DNA from: Taenia hydatigena
Lineage: Eukaryota; Platyhelminthes; Cestoda; Cyclophyllidea; Taeniidae
Reading direction: 5' to 3'
Assembly (NCBI GenBank): GCA_036345935.2
Contig: JADWOT020000008.1
Location: forward strand, 10,577,554 to 10,641,553
Length of the DNA: 64,000 nt
The position numbers and the translations under genes were made by a program. Shown here piece by piece: positions 43,627-58,400 of the stretch (position 1 is its first letter; every line of letters starts with the position of its first letter). The notes beneath the pieces were generated by a model. It was not told the DNA's origin and did no database searches. It was given only the letters and a program-made list of their open reading frames with translations.

Positions 43627-46600
43627 CTAGTTGAACTGCAAATCCTTGTATCTACATAGAAGAGACACAATAGAGGTGGTGTAGGAATTAGTTGTTCGCA
43701 CAACCCGCGGTCGTTCAGCTCTCTCGAAATTGCCCTTAACCAATTCATAATACTTTCCGTCACACAGGGTCAGTGACTTCAGTCTCCAACATTTCAGCCT
43801 AAAAGCAGAAGCGCGACTGCGTCAGTGACAATAGTAAACACCTATGATGAATGCCTTCATGCCAATTAAATACACCTTAGCCTATCGATGAATTTGCGGC
43901 TCTTGTCACTGAATCGGAGGGTCTCAGGATCCCATTGAATTTCCAGAGCGGTTAAGTTGGGACAATTCAAAGCAAAGGCGTGCAAAACCTGATCAACGTG
44001 TACGCGCGTATTGTACTTGAAAAACCATCCATCGGGAGATCCGAGAACACATATTCTAGCGGAAGAAAGATACATAGTATCGACCGAATCGGGTTGAGAG
44101 ATAGAAAAATCTTGCCTCTTTGATACCATATGATAGATTATGGAAGGATCTATGTAGGTCGATTGTAAAATATGGGAAGTTGGGTTTTCGCTTAGCTGCA
44201 TCCTGCATAATTTTTAATCAAAGTTTAAAATGGGCATTGGTGCTAATTTTCGAAAAAGCTTAATGGGTTTCAACAGCATATTCTGAGGTATTTCTTAAAA
44301 TTAAAGATAAAGTGCGTAGATTTTTCAAAAGGTGGCCTACGGAAACTTACTCTATGTTGTGCAGAAAGGTTATGACAGTAGTCCAGAAATATTCGGCCAG
44401 TGTAGGTTTTCCTTGAAGCATGAGACCACGAAGCTGCGGACCATGGGTCTGCAAGAAGTTCATCATCGTCGATTCACTTAGTGAGGGTGTGAAACTCAAG
44501 TCCAGGGCGATGAGGTCTTTGAACTTTTGCAGGTCAACAAGGTGCTTCAATACCTATAATAAATGGGTGTCAACAGGTCACTGAATTTGAGTATCTAGCA
44601 TTCTTATACAATTAGCACTGATACTTAGCTTTACAAATGTCTCCTCGTTTTATGCAGCTAAATAACCACCGAATATTCCCTTTTCGATTGTATAGCCTAC
44701 TATATTTTCGTGAGATACTAACGAAAGGATACGTAAAACGGATTATTTCCCATTTGCAGACTTAATATCAATGGTGACGTGACGGTAATCATCTGACTTC
44801 TTAACTTATCATTGAAGAAATCAGTGTGCCCCGCGGCTAGGTAAGTAAATGAGGGGATGCGGGAGAGGAAACTATCCAAACAATCCGACGAGAGTTCAGT
44901 AGAAGTGATGTCCAACTCGCAGAGTTGTGAGTTCTCCCATGGCACCTGCATTATATACTCATCCTCAAGACCTAGGAAAAAATTCAACGTTGTATGAACA
45001 CAATCCGATTAGAAAGAAGACTTTATTCAAAAGTCCCAAGCTTTGTGGCAGCTTAACGGAGAATCGGGATGATAAAACTGCTGGAAACTAGTTACTAGTT
45101 ACATAAGCAGCTTTTGAATAAGAATGCCTTGAGTTTTAACTTTAACATCACCTCGAACATCCAGCAGCTATAAGGAATAAGTTGAATTCGGAAATCTAAT
45201 GTTTTTCGGCTGAAGAAGCTTGAAAGAAGAAGCGAAGCAAGCATAGACTTAAACTGCTAGGAAGGGTGCGGTGGTAGACTGACCGCAGTGGCAGAGAAGG
45301 AGGGTCTTGAGTTTCTTGCAATTTGAGATGATGAGTGGAAAGGCGGCGCCCTTGACGTTGAGGCAATAGTTGAGGGCGATGCATTCCAGCTGAAGGCAGT
45401 TGGTGGCCAGAAGCTCCACGTGGCTGTCATCAACAAAACTGATGCCATAGAGGTTGATCACCCGCAGGTTTGGTGTATGGGCACGAATCTTGCTTATGTT
45501 GACCACCTATAGAAGGAATCACATTTTGTTCAAAATGCAGTGTACATTAATCTAATTCATCCTTCGATTTGACAAATGGAAACACTGTTTTGACAAAAGT
45601 GATACTTTCCTCCATTGAATTGGAGTGAAGTGTTTAGGCTGCAAAAAACTTTTAGGCAATTGACCTGCATTGCCACGAGTAGGCAATCTCACTCAGCGCT
45701 TGCTGGCATGTACTTTGTTGCCTTAATTTATGGCAATCGTGCATTCATAAAGTCAGCAGACAATTTGTAGCTAGCTCCTTTTCCAGTAGACATGCGAGCT
45801 GCTGACCTCGTAAATTTCCTCCTCCTCTTCAGCGGCCCTTTCAAATGTACCTAAGGAAAGAAAAATATTTATTATGTACATGCTTTGCACTATTAACGCG
45901 GCATTTCACTCAGTCGTTTTATAGTTGCCTCAAGTTCCCAAATCGCTGTTTCATTAGTTTAAAATTTGAAAATTAATTCATTGCTTGAAGTATTTCTGAA
46001 AGTTCCTCTGCTGTAGAATAAAACTTACACATCTGACAGAAAAGTCTCAGTTGAATGAAAAATGGTTAACAGTCGGCAGCAGACTGACCATCTTGAATGT
46101 TGGTAAATATTTGCAAGGTTACACTTTACTAGCGATCTCAAAACGCTCACCTGCTTCCCTTATTCACTATGTATTCTCGGTTCCAAATTCCATTTTCCGC
46201 TTAAGTATTTTAATATAGTTAGAAAATTGGGACCTACTTTATAAATGGCAAATAGGCAGAACCTACGAATTACAGGACAAATGCTCAACTAATAGTAAAG
46301 GACTCGGAGTAACCGTAATGTGCTCTCATCTTTGGGTATGGGTGATGTAACTCGTTCGGCCATTTGACCAACGCTGCCAATATAACTGGATTAAAGTGAA
46401 AATGCCATCCGTTGTTTGACCTTTTCCGATATTTTTTGCCTCATTCTCAAAAACCACTTACGAATCTTTCTGAACGATAATAGTTAAGCCCAACTTCAGT
46501 CTCGGTATTATCGAAATCATACCCAAATAGTGTGTTTTTAGGTGCCAACAGTAAAAGTGTGACTGTCCGGAATGTTAGTAGGTTTTTTTTCCAAGGATAC

Positions 46601-49459
46601 TGCTATGCTCATGGTCCGCTTGTATCCAAGCAGCACGCTGCACTAGTTACTTCAATAAATTCCCTCAATTTTGGGGCCGCTTAGGCAATTATGCAATCGA
46701 CAACCATTCAACAGCGGCTATCCCGATAAATGTGCCTTTTATTTTGCTAAACGGCAGTCAAATGTTTGCAAAAGAAATCCTGTTGTAACAATAATTTGTC
46801 GCAGCGCGTGGATTAGTAGTGATTAATGTCTCACCAATGAGATGGAGGACCTCAAGGGAGGATAGGCAGGGGTAAATTTTGCGCATTAGACCCTCCATGA
46901 AGATGACATCACTGAGGCAGATGCAGAGGTAGGTGAGGAGACCGGGAAAGGCCATGAGATCATTGAAGTCGTGGAGCTGCATGGCATTGCTAAAATCGAG
47001 GGTGAGGTAGCGTAGGTTGGTGCATTTGTTACCCAACTCCTCCAGCACCGGGATGGTAATCAGGTCGCTGTTCAACTCCAGGTAGCGCAGTCCCTCTCCC
47101 GAGCGCTGGTTGATGAGGTTGAGGAAGTCCTCCACTGTTGGAACCTTTAAGACAAGGCGAAGCTCTAATGGAGGCCTCTTTCAGCTCCTTGCTTCAAGGA
47201 TTAATTCGACTCCCGGAGCATTAAAAATTGAAAAAGTTCCATTTCAGTAGAAAATTCAGGAGGAGTGCAGATATATTATCCTAGTTTTTGTGGTAAGAAC
47301 TTTCTTGGTAGAACGAGTTAATTACGTGCGAAAAAGCCTCGAAATTTCGGGTTTGTAAAATCATTACAAAATCGTTATTCGTTTAGTGCACAGAATACAG
47401 TCATCAAAGTATAATTATTATACTTTAATATTGTCAATGTGTAAATACCTTCTTGGTGAAATAAACTTTCTTTTCGATTGTTAGTGTGCAGATGGACTCC
47501 ATGAAAAAAGTGGCATTAACTACTTAGCAGTAAGTGGCAAGTGCCGACCTACCTGAAACACGTGAATCGAAGCTAGAGTACCCACCAAACTTCTACGAAA
47601 TGAGCAGGATTTGGATGCCACTTGGCGAGCCTAAGTACTAACCGAAACTGCAATCCACTATTTATGAGCGAAAAGAGTCAAAGCCACAAATGAAATAACG
47701 GTTGTCTGTGCACCATTTTCCTCAGAATGACTATGACAAACATTTTCCATTGTCCTCGCGAAAGGAAATGCGGCGATTGGAACCTGCCCCACATTTTCTT
47801 TGTTTAAGTTATGTAAAAACATTGTGCTGTAACTAAATCTATCATCAAATAACAATGGTGATCTTTTCATACAATTTTCACGACTCACATTCAGGCAGCA
47901 TTAAATTATTCAAACACCCTCCTACTGACTCGTGTATCTGTATTAGTTTACCTGTTAGAATTGGCTTATTCCCAGTCCGCAATTAGAACTTAGTAAATGC
48001 ACTCTCTGTTAAATTAAAACATCTGAACAGATCGAGGATTCTTCTCGCTCTTGGCAGCCAAGTCACCTTGTCGGCGGCGTTGCCGATGCCAGCGTGCGCA
48101 TGTCTGCCCTACGGATCGATGGGTGACAGCACCAGCGCTGGCATAGAACACAACACCCTGATGCGCGGCCGTTGGAGATATGGTGTTTTGGTTGCAGTAA
48201 AAGCATCGTCACAGACCGGGCACTACTACCTGAACCATGCGCTCCAGGGCAGCGATTTCACCGGTAAAAATACAAGCAGACTCTACTCCTTGCGCATAAA
48301 CATATAAACCGGAACGAATAAATACTAAACTCGCCATCCATATCAAAGCACTTTTTTTGCACGATTTCGGTAAAGTGGTTGACGCACATATGATCTCACT
48401 AAAGGTTGGAAAAAAAAACAGTTTTTGTGCTCTTAAGGAAGGACGAAATATTCCAATACCTTCTTTAAGACACATAGCCTCCTAAAATCGTTGCTGTATT
48501 CTCCAGCAATTTTATTTAGACAAAATGTGCGCAAAATCCTACTTTTCATAAAAATTAACCCCTTTTTCATCTAGTCATGTCAAACAACGCCTCTCAACTT
48601 GATCCATATGGGAAAAGACAGACGTGTACGGCTTCAATTATCAATCGTCAAGAACCATATGTGAAAATTTCTCTAAAATATACTTTTATCATTTCGAACG
48701 AATTCCCATTATTATGACCCGGACATCATTCGTTTGGTAACCCACTAACCTTTAGAACATCAGGCCACTTCAAATCTCAAGCGTTACATCGAGTATTCCG
48801 TCTGCCGTGTTAATTAGCTCAAGATGACATGCATTAAAAGGCCTTTCAAACCGGTGGAATAGGGAACTGCATTGATGGAACATTTAACTGTAAAATAATG
48901 AACGAATTGAGCAGCATAAGTAGGTTTGTTACGGTAACCCACATGCTAACTAGAAGATAAAGCAATCAAATAGACTTCGGTGTTTCTGCTTGATCGCTTT
49001 TAACCCCATGCCTATGAGAAGCAAGCAAGGAAGGAGTCGCAAAGAGTTAGGCTAAGATAAGTGTTAAATTGTGGTGGAATTTGGAATGAAATTCGGCATG
49101 CCTGACGCTTCAATTGCCGAGGCATTTGAGACTACTATTAGCTCAGAGTAGTATAGACTCCACCAAAACCACTGAAACTCTGGCTTGCGAAACTGAGAGA
49201 TAAAGGCTTTTCAATGGAGAGGGTGGAATGAGCTAGTCCTTACAGAGAGGCCACCGTGTTCGGGTCGGAGATTGAGCCAAGACCATTGCGATTCATCGTA
49301 AGCGAGTCGGCGCCACTGCTTCGACACTCGAGCGATAGTGCAGAGCTCGCGGTGCGTGAGGAAACTGAAAATTCGCAGCAGCAACTTCTCCGGCAGCTTT
49401 GTTATGCGTAAATTGCTCGTCTGCATGCATAAAACAATTTTTAGGCATATACGGGCCAT
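43627..49459 (-). CDS. F-box and leucine-rich-repeat protein (FipoQ-like), 8 exons, about 577 aa
   Basis: F-box proteins are substrate receptors of SCF (Skp1-cullin-F-box) ubiquitin ligases. Exons: 49244-49459, 46835-47144, 45807-45850, 45284-45506, about 44733-44971, 44351-44553, 43876-44202, 43627-43798. Residues about 19-53 form the F-box (ITKLPEKLLLRIFSFL, SKQWRRLA). The rest is LRR: LTLDFSNAMQLHDF, VIFMEGLMRKIYP, EVLHLIGTFERAAEEEEEIYEV, TPNLRVINLYG, CELDITSTELSS, LSRIPSFTYLAAG, VHVDQVLHAF, WDPETLRFSDKS and DGKYYELVKGNFERAERPRVVRTT. These match, in order, a conserved metazoan F-box/LRR family that I associate with Drosophila FipoQ; the exact vertebrate name is uncertain. The 3' end of exon 5 is not settled: ending at 44733 keeps phase but adds about 25 residues absent from relatives. 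The first exon may begin at the acceptor at 49421 (CAG before ACGAGC) with an unseen upstream exon, instead of at the ATG. Confidence 0.88.
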
Positions 49460-52400
49460 TGCTTCCGATTACATAAAACACTAAAGGATATGAGATGCTA
49501 TAGAAATGGTTGAGTGAAAATCGGTGTTATTCGTTCAATCTCACTTCGGCCTCTTTTCACTCAAATAAGGACTTCTCTAGGTTTACAACACCTCACGATG
49601 GTACTTTGAAGTCCTTTTAGTAAATGCTGAATTTAACCGTCGTTATATAGGCTACCAGATGTCTTAATAGTTTTGATGCATTTGTCTGGTTTTAATAAGA
49701 CCCTCATTGCACATGACACGTCGTTCTTCCCTGCTCCTTATTCCTAAACGGTAGCCTTTGTGACAATAACGTTAACTCTATTTTTAGCCGATTATCTCAG
49801 TGCCTCGCCCCTCAAAACCATCAAAAAATCATAATTAGTGTCATAGCATATAGCATTCCAGAGCAGACGTTAACAGAACCTCTTTTCATGCAGCAAGCTC
49901 AGGTGAACGTGGTTTTAATCCTAGTAATTCAGGCGCAAAAATTACGCTTAGCAGTTTAAAAACGATAACGTCAGAAACAAACCGATGTACCGCTGGCAAG
50001 CCTACACCTTCATGACCTCCGGTGGTGGAAAGCCTCCTTTGCAGATTCTGAGCGACATCTAGAAAGGAGCTTTTACCGCCGTACATGCTTCCAGCAATTT
50101 ACAACTTGATCGAAATATACCCGCCTTTCCTAACACGTTCAATTGCTTTTCCCTTGTTGTTTCAATAACTACGGACCCCAACAGAACCAATCAGACGCAT
50201 TGACAAAACGTGCACAGTGCTGCTGTCCTTTGCAACAATTGGTCGCCTATTCCGTGTGCAGCGATTTCCTCTTCCTTTCCACTAGCATCAGGATGACTAC
50301 ATGCCTAATAGTTCGACCGCACGGTCGCAACCATTTACGAAATTTACGTGCCAAAACGGATATGAGTTAATTATAATTGCCCATCTTCTGCACTCAGCAT
50401 TCGGCGAAGCATTGCATTTATCTCCCATTGCTATTCACAGTCAACAGAGAAGAATGTCTAGCAGCAGTAGATAAGTAAAAAATTCAGTGCCTACTTGTGG
50501 AGACATAAGACGCAACATTCCAGTGAAGTATCTAAAATAAGAACCTTTAAACTGCACTAATGTTTTTGGTTGGGAAGGCAACAAATAAGGCGAAGAACTC
50601 TGGCAGATACTAGCATTTCTGTTTTGTTTGGCCTTTACTTAAAATAACTAAATCACAGGAACGAGCTTATCCTATTCGTAAATCGAAGACAAATGGCCAA
50701 CACTGCTACGATTGCCACCGGCCCCAGGGCAGGCCAGGTGCCCACATAAATCAAAGCAGCTTTCAAGTACCAAAACAGTGCTGAAGGGTACGATAAATGG
50801 GCCAGCATTTTTCTCCTTATAAATATCCGTTTATTCCGTGAAGCTTAAAAATAAATTGGGTAGTGAAAAATGTGGCGCTTTTGCATAACTTCGGTTGCCC
50901 CTACCGAGGAATTTACTGTTCTGTGATTCCTTCAAAAACCCATAGCACGTAATTCATTATTTTGGGAAACAGGATTGAATGGTGGATTCTGTCATGATCC
51001 TTTTTGGTCAAATGGGAAGCGTGTAAGATTAGAAAGAAGTACAGCCCCAGGTTCACTGCAGAGCAGAACTTAACTGCATAATCCCTAGACATTTCTGTTT
51101 TGACGTGTAGAAGAGTTGTGTACCGGTGAAAGTAAGTACCTTATCCCAGTTTCGATTTAAAAACAAAACACTTCGATGGACGCATTTCGTAATGTTGACT
51201 GCCATCAATAGCATTGGTGTTTTACTAAGTAAATTGGGTTGCTTCTTGTAAAAATACTAGTAAGCTTTTAATTTCCACAAGTGGGCTGATTCTAGGAACA
51301 CCATCAAATAAGTGATGATTCTATAATTTGTTAAAAGAACAAATACCCTATGCATTTTGGATGGAAGTAGCTCTTGGGTGAGACGTTGTCATTTATTTTC
51401 CAGGCATATGCATTCACTCGGTGAAATGTAAGTATGCGTTTGTATAGGCAGAGGCCCATGGAACTTTCGTAATTTTTTGGATTACAGGATCAATTGCAAA
51501 GGCTGAGTGTTCTGAGTGTTTTACCCAATCATCAGAATGGATAAGGATGCACGCACCCAAATTTAGGAAAAATAAGTGATGCTTTGGAGCGTGATGTGTA
51601 GCCTGGCTGGTGACGAGCAGCTAATCCGTGTCTTCGGGGCAAGAAATCAGCGAACCACTTCGGCAGCACATCATTAACGTGTATCCACGCGTATATATGG
51701 GGAAAATACATCCTTAAAAATTCCTCTTTGCTACTTTATTTCAAAAACATACAATTTGGGCAAAATCACCTAACTTCTTGCAAGTATGTTACTGATTTGC
51801 GACGAGCTATAATAAATTGGGGCGGTTGCAGTCAGATGTATCAAGTAAAGATCTTTCGTTTACTAGCGCTTTCAATGACACGAATATTTGAAAGGCAATA
51901 AGGTAAATAAATAAGACCTCATTGTTTTCTTTAATAAAAGCGAAAATGACTACCGTAAAGATCCCATTGTATTTAGGTCGTTGACACAATCTACAATACA
52001 CTCCTTTACCCTTCCCTAGAGAGAGAAAAACCTGCTGAGGAGCCAATCTTTGATAAGCATCTTGTCATTGGAAGCACAAAAAACTAATCCTAGCCACCTC
52101 AACTTCGATTCCAGTTTTGTTTCCCAATCGTCTACCATTGACATTATTAGTAGTAACAGTATTCGCCAGCTGCACACATGCTGTTGGTTAAGGCCAAGAA
52201 AAGGTGATGTCCATCACTGGGAGAATTGCCACTCGAAGGATCTAGAGAACAAAGAGGAAGATGTCTTCTCCCCTGGCTAAAATGCATATCTTCTCATGGT
52301 TAATTTTTTGCAGTCATATAGAGCATGAGGTATTGAACTGTCTCGCAAGAACAGCCCTTTCTTCTGACTGGTTGACCAGATGTGGCTGTTCTTCCATAAG

Positions 52401-55400
52401 TTTTGCTTGCGCATCCTCGGACCATCGTGCATCGAAAAGATAGACCCCAACCAAAATTGTTACCTGATCCCCAGAAAAGGGACGTTTACAGTAACAGTTG
52501 CTTCTATAACCTACCACACGCGCACACGGAGAACGTCGGAAAATTTTGCAAATTAACATACTTCTACAAAAATCGCGCTCACTGCGTCAATTCCATTCTC
52601 GTGTTAATCTTAAAATAGTATTTAAATTCGTGCTTATGGAGAGGACGAGCTCTTTATTATGCAAACGTTTTCTGCTTTCCATGTATATTGCTCTTTAAAA
52701 GTCCTATGCATTAATTTGCCTCTTGGCCGTTTAAAGAACACATCCTTAGGGCGGTATCGTATGAGTTAAATGCCTCTAAAGCCTCCAAGTTGAACTATTG
52801 CATGTTCTCTTATGTCCAGCACTACCACTTGGATAGATGGGTAATATGGTCGACTGACTTACCAGAAGCCACACTAACTTCTTGAACACCCAATATTTTG
52901 TAACACCTTTTTTGCATGCGCACTGAAAAATTCACAATCCAGTTATTATCACACATTGATAAGAATGTACGAGAGCCCAAGAACTCAGACTTTGTTTCCA
53001 AAAGAACGCCACTGGACCATATTTTGCGTGAATTAAGTCAACTACATCAGGAAGTTGGGAGTCATGCAAGCAAGTTTCGCCGGAATAACGGAAGTGACAT
53101 TCTCTCTTAAATGAGATTGGTTACTCGCTTATCCTGACACTGAGGAACACTTTGTCCAAGTACCTAAGATTATTTCCTGACCGTTGGCTGTTGAAGAAGC
53201 CGAATGACTTATACCTCATCACCCTGATTGCGACCTTACACAATAGCCCCGGTCCAGTCCTATTACCCTAACATGTTTAGGCGTAGAAGAAATATCATAT
53301 TTGAATTATAGTACAATAAGGTGTGCACGTAAAAGCAAGCTGAATTTTCACTTACAACTTTATTTGTCTTCCTTTCTCCAATGTTGAAACAGGAGAACTT
53401 GCGCACATTCTCAGCTACATCGACGATACTATACATCACCTGCACTAACGCTCCACTCAGATTGGTTTAAATCGGCGCTAGGAGGATTTTAAACTTTCCC
53501 GGGAAGTTTTTGGAGCCAATCAACTTCCACTGGATGATGAAGCTTCCAGCATACCGTTTAGCAGTTACATCGGTAAGAACAAAGTGGTTTGAAAACGGAC
53601 TCAGTTGGCTTTCCACCACCAAATGTACATTTTATAATTAATGCGTTAGGTGAAAACTAGACGTGACAGCTGGTTGATCCAACCTACCGACTCTGACCCA
53701 TGCTAAGAAGTGTTTGTGCACGCGTTTTCCCATGCTTCTATCTAGACTGCTGCTAAACCGGCAATCGAATTCTGACTTAGTCAATCCAAAGCTGGGACCA
53801 TTAAAACAACATTCTAAAGAGTGCACGCTAAAAGCCATTTTTGCTCTTATGAATTTTAGAGTAATTAACCAAACTCCAGCTTCAAATTAATTCATCCAAC
53901 CCTTATGCCTGCCTCCGTATTTATATTGACTCTTCCGCAGAATTGTAGACATCTGGACGTGTCCATTGCACTAGGCTCGAATAAAGTGGTATTACCATAA
54001 GTAAAATGGCTAACACTCCTAAATCCCATTCCGGACTCCTCCTCATCCACGGAAAAGACTGACAGTGCTCCAAGCGATAACTTCCGTATGCAAATATAAT
54101 GGTTGCAAATTTAATTTAACGCATTGAAAACTATAAAAGGAGACTTACTAACTCAACCAAGGTATTACGTGATTTTAATTAACTGATGCCGCATGTATGC
54201 ATTTAATGAACTGAGTGTAACAAAAACTCAGAGCTTACAGCGTTTATGGACTCGAATTTCTTACACCGGAGAACAGAGTCCTCACGCAGGGTTTCAGCAA
54301 CGTCCGTGAGCGATAGGGCACCGTACGTGCCAGGCATTGTAATTCTATTGCCCGAGTGGTGTTATGCCACCCCTCATGAAACCTTCTGGTCCTATTGTTG
54401 GGACCAATCGGGCACAGAAGGACTGCAACCTGCTAGCTAAGTAATGCGTTGGGCGTGCATGTGTGCGTGTCCAGATGTGCGTGGGAAAGGTTGACACGAG
54501 GTTGTATGCCCCTTTCTTAACCCTATTTATATGTACTTCCTCTGCAAGCACACTTGATCTGTATGTGGACTTTAGTGGGCCTTAGAGATCTTTAATAATA
54601 AGATAATGGTGTAAACCGAAATGAAACCAACTTTTGTGCGGTTTTCACTTAAAATTTCCTCACACACCCACACACAAAGTTCACACAAAGAAAGATTGAA
54701 ATCGGAGCCCTTACTTTACCCGCATCGATGAGTGTCATGGACGGATAAAATGCTCTTACCTTTTCCCACTATACTGTGCCAAGCATTCGTCATGCACGAC
54801 CACTAGTGGTAGAGTATACACTGCTGCGAGTATGCTAAGGCAGGGTTTTGTACAAATTTGAAATTCAGTAATAAACAGTTGCAGTAGACAATTATCTAGG
54901 TTATGGTCGCCATGGTAACCGGATCCTTAAATAAGTGAAAATGTCCACCTCACTTTAAAAATAGTGGTTTTTCATTAAAATTGTGTTTTTTACGTTCTAA
55001 AAGTGGCCATTTTGTATATTCACACCGATGCAAGTAATAACATGACTAAGAACAGTCGTTTTAAGAATCTAGGGTTCCTGAGCGTCACATTTCACGAAAT
55101 GACTTCATGTCCGTGTGTTCTTAATTATACATGTGCTCACTCGTTAAGGGAATTCACCAAAAGGTGGTAGAAATCGGGTAGTTGTAATGGGGGAAAGCTT
55201 ACATGGAATATAGCTTGAAAATAATGGCAACAAAATCTAACCTTACCAGATCTCTAGAGCGTTTCCGGTGGTGCCTGATTAGGGACTGTTTGCGGACAAG
55301 TTGTGCATACTCGACGAGTTTATTCCGTCCCATCGGCATTATGCTTTGTGGCGTATCGGTTTCAAGTAGACATATTTGTTTGTGCTTTTTCACCCTAAAT

Positions 55401-58400
55401 CCATATGCCTGCACGTGCGCACCCTGTGGGGTCATTCAAGGACAGGAGGTTAACCAACCAATCAAACTAAGATTGGGCCAGTGTCCCGAAGCCAGAACGG
55501 GACAACGACTCCCCCCCCCATCTGGATCGCCTTGCAAAACCATTTGCCGCACATTTATGAGGAACGTCACTAGCCCTGGTCGTTCCTCTACAGTTGCGCT
55601 TGCATATACGAGACCCACCACACACATTGGCCTTCAGGATAATTAGGGCTTAATAGGAGAAACCTACACAAAAAACACTGATTTTCGAGTTGAGGCGGTT
55701 GATTGCTTTTATTCTCATCTATTACAAGCCAGGCAACTAAATAGTATTATCTTCGGCAGAGGCTGTCAAAATTGAACCACTGAGTTAATTAATTTGGGGT
55801 TTTTTGAAACCTTACCAAGTATTCAGGATTATTGATGTGAATTTCGTGACCCCAGCGTTGGAGTCGGGATGCTCAGACCAGGTATTTATACTTTCCCTTT
55901 CTGGCATGAAGGTACTGATAAACTGCATGGGAAACAATAATATGGGTGTGGCCGCACCAATTGGTACCTGGATAAAGAGACTATGGTTAATCGTTCTCGC
56001 TCAATTTTTCCTTGATAAAGTATGATCTTCAATTTCCTTTAGATAAGTGCAACAATGGCAAGCATCTGAGATTCCGGATGCGAGCATTCCCCATGCAAAA
56101 ATTATGCGTTACCAGTACTAGGTTCACAAAAATAGATCAGTTGCTTAAATTGAAAAATCAAAAACACTTTACCGCACCTCAAGTATCTTTCATCAGTGCA
56201 GGCATTTTCGTTAAAATGTGTTTACTCTATGGGCAGAATGATTTGTACACGGTTTTTACTCATGACAAATAGAGTATCAGACGAGAAATCACAGGCTTCG
56301 CAAACCACTCTAAAGTTGTTTACTGACGAAAAATCCAATTTACAATGTTTATCAATGAACACACTTTTCTGGAATATAAACACTGTGAAGCTGAGTTAAT
56401 TTACCGACGTAATAAGATGGCTCTGCTTGCAGGCAAATGCTCCTACAACAAGGGATTGGCCTATGAAAATTAACCCTAGCCTTGAGGTGTACGAAGCCAG
56501 CAAATCCTCTTAACAGGGTTCTCGAAGAGAGCGAGACTGTGGAACCATTGGAATTGACCAGGCTGGAATAAACTGTCTGTCCGATTCGTAAATTTCATGC
56601 ATGGCCTTCGAATTGGCCTTATGAAGGGTTTTCAAATAACCTTCACGGAGCTTTTAAAAACTTCAAGCTATAATTGGTTTCAATAGAATACTTTTTTGCT
56701 ATAAATTAATGATCTGAGTTCCTTCAAATGTTAACATTAGTATTTCATATTGCCTACAGATACATAACTTCAACTCACCGACATAAGAAGCTTTATCCAT
56801 CTTCGTAATCTCGAAAAAAACCTATTCAAAGCTAGTATCCATCTAACGAACTGTCTTAAGCTCAGTTGACGATGAGACTGTTGGGAACGGATTAAAGGTA
56901 GCCTGAAACGTTAAACTGGAGAGTTCTATCGTTTCCATTTGTTGACTTATTCACAATCGCCATTTTTCACCGCATAACTGTTTGAGAAAAATTTGTGCTT
57001 TAGCCGTAATCCACGACATCTTGATCTCTCCGATTAATTTCGAATTATTTCAGCCTGCAAAAATGTGCAGCACATTCTCCATAACTGTCAATGCATGTCT
57101 CAAGGAGATTGGAAACACAGAAATCGTTGCTCTCGTGTTAAACATGAATATGCTAGTTTACTAAACCACTTTTCCAAACCCTACACAGACCATTTTGCAG
57201 GCTCGATGGTACCAAATATCTAAATGAGCAGGCTTTGATTTGATGTTTAAATAATTTGAAGCATCTTAAAGAAATTTATCAGAATAGCTCAGATCGCAGA
57301 AATGAAAATCCAGTACGAACCTGGTAAATGTTGAAGAACTGCACAATTTCTTGGTTGCGGAACAATTTCGGTCCGTAGAGATGACATTTGCAATAATACG
57401 GCGATCAGTCTAAACAGCTTGGAGTGCTACTATTCGCAAAACATTAAAATAGAATGGCCTTTTGACGAGTCTGTTCAAGCTCCTGGTGCAGATCGGGATT
57501 TAACTAATGTTCCTCATTCATGTAACGAGACAATCTTAAGCAGTAAAGTGCCGGAATGAAATGCCGTATCCACTGAATTAAGGTGTGGGATCAAGACGAC
57601 AATAAGGTAAAACGTACTTCATTCATTACCCGACCGCGTGGCTGATGTGAGACGGCTTTGTGCACAACGTACTGTTGCCCTACGGTCTGAGGCTGTTGTC
57701 ATCAAGGTCGGATGTGTACCAATGTGTCCAGGGCGTACCGCAGCTAACACCACCACCTCGGTGAAGATGCACTAGCCCGTCCCTCCGCCCACCCTTCATC
57801 CGGGCAAACAAGCAACCAGCCAACCAGCCTCAGGTCCCATTGATTGTGTGACATTTACGGTTTTGGATTAACAAATAAAAACAGCATTCTTCACCCACTT
57901 TGTCGCATGACCACGCTCTTACACCATCAACTGACGCCGACGCATCTCCTGCTGATGCTCTGCCCATTGCTACTCACAAAAGAATCCACGTACTACCGCA
58001 AAATCCAAACAAGCATATGGGGAGTGTCAATGAGCCCCACTACTATTCTTCAGAAGCACTAAATAATGGTTTCGCTGGCAAACGAAAGACAAATTTAATG
58101 TTATTTTATTGCAGGTAAATGAATTCAGTGGAAAGTAGTTTCCAAAAATATCATGTAGAACTTCTTTCAAACAATAGCTTTTTAAGGTGTGAAGCAAAAA
58201 ATGAAGGAGCTTTTCCTCTACCTAACGGAAGCACGCACAAAATGTACCACGTGACCGAGCTGAAAATATTTATCCACTTCTCCATTGCTAATTTCCAAAT
58301 AAGGAGCAACTGTCTATATTGCCATGAGCTTTTACCACTTTTATAGCTAACATTTTTTGCCTAAATAGGTTCAATTGATGTATTAAAAGAATGTTTAGTC

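Noticed and set aside
55203..55646. 147-codon plus-strand ORF
   Set aside because: No domain, no splice support, overlapping ORFs on the other strand and a C9 run; probably chance.
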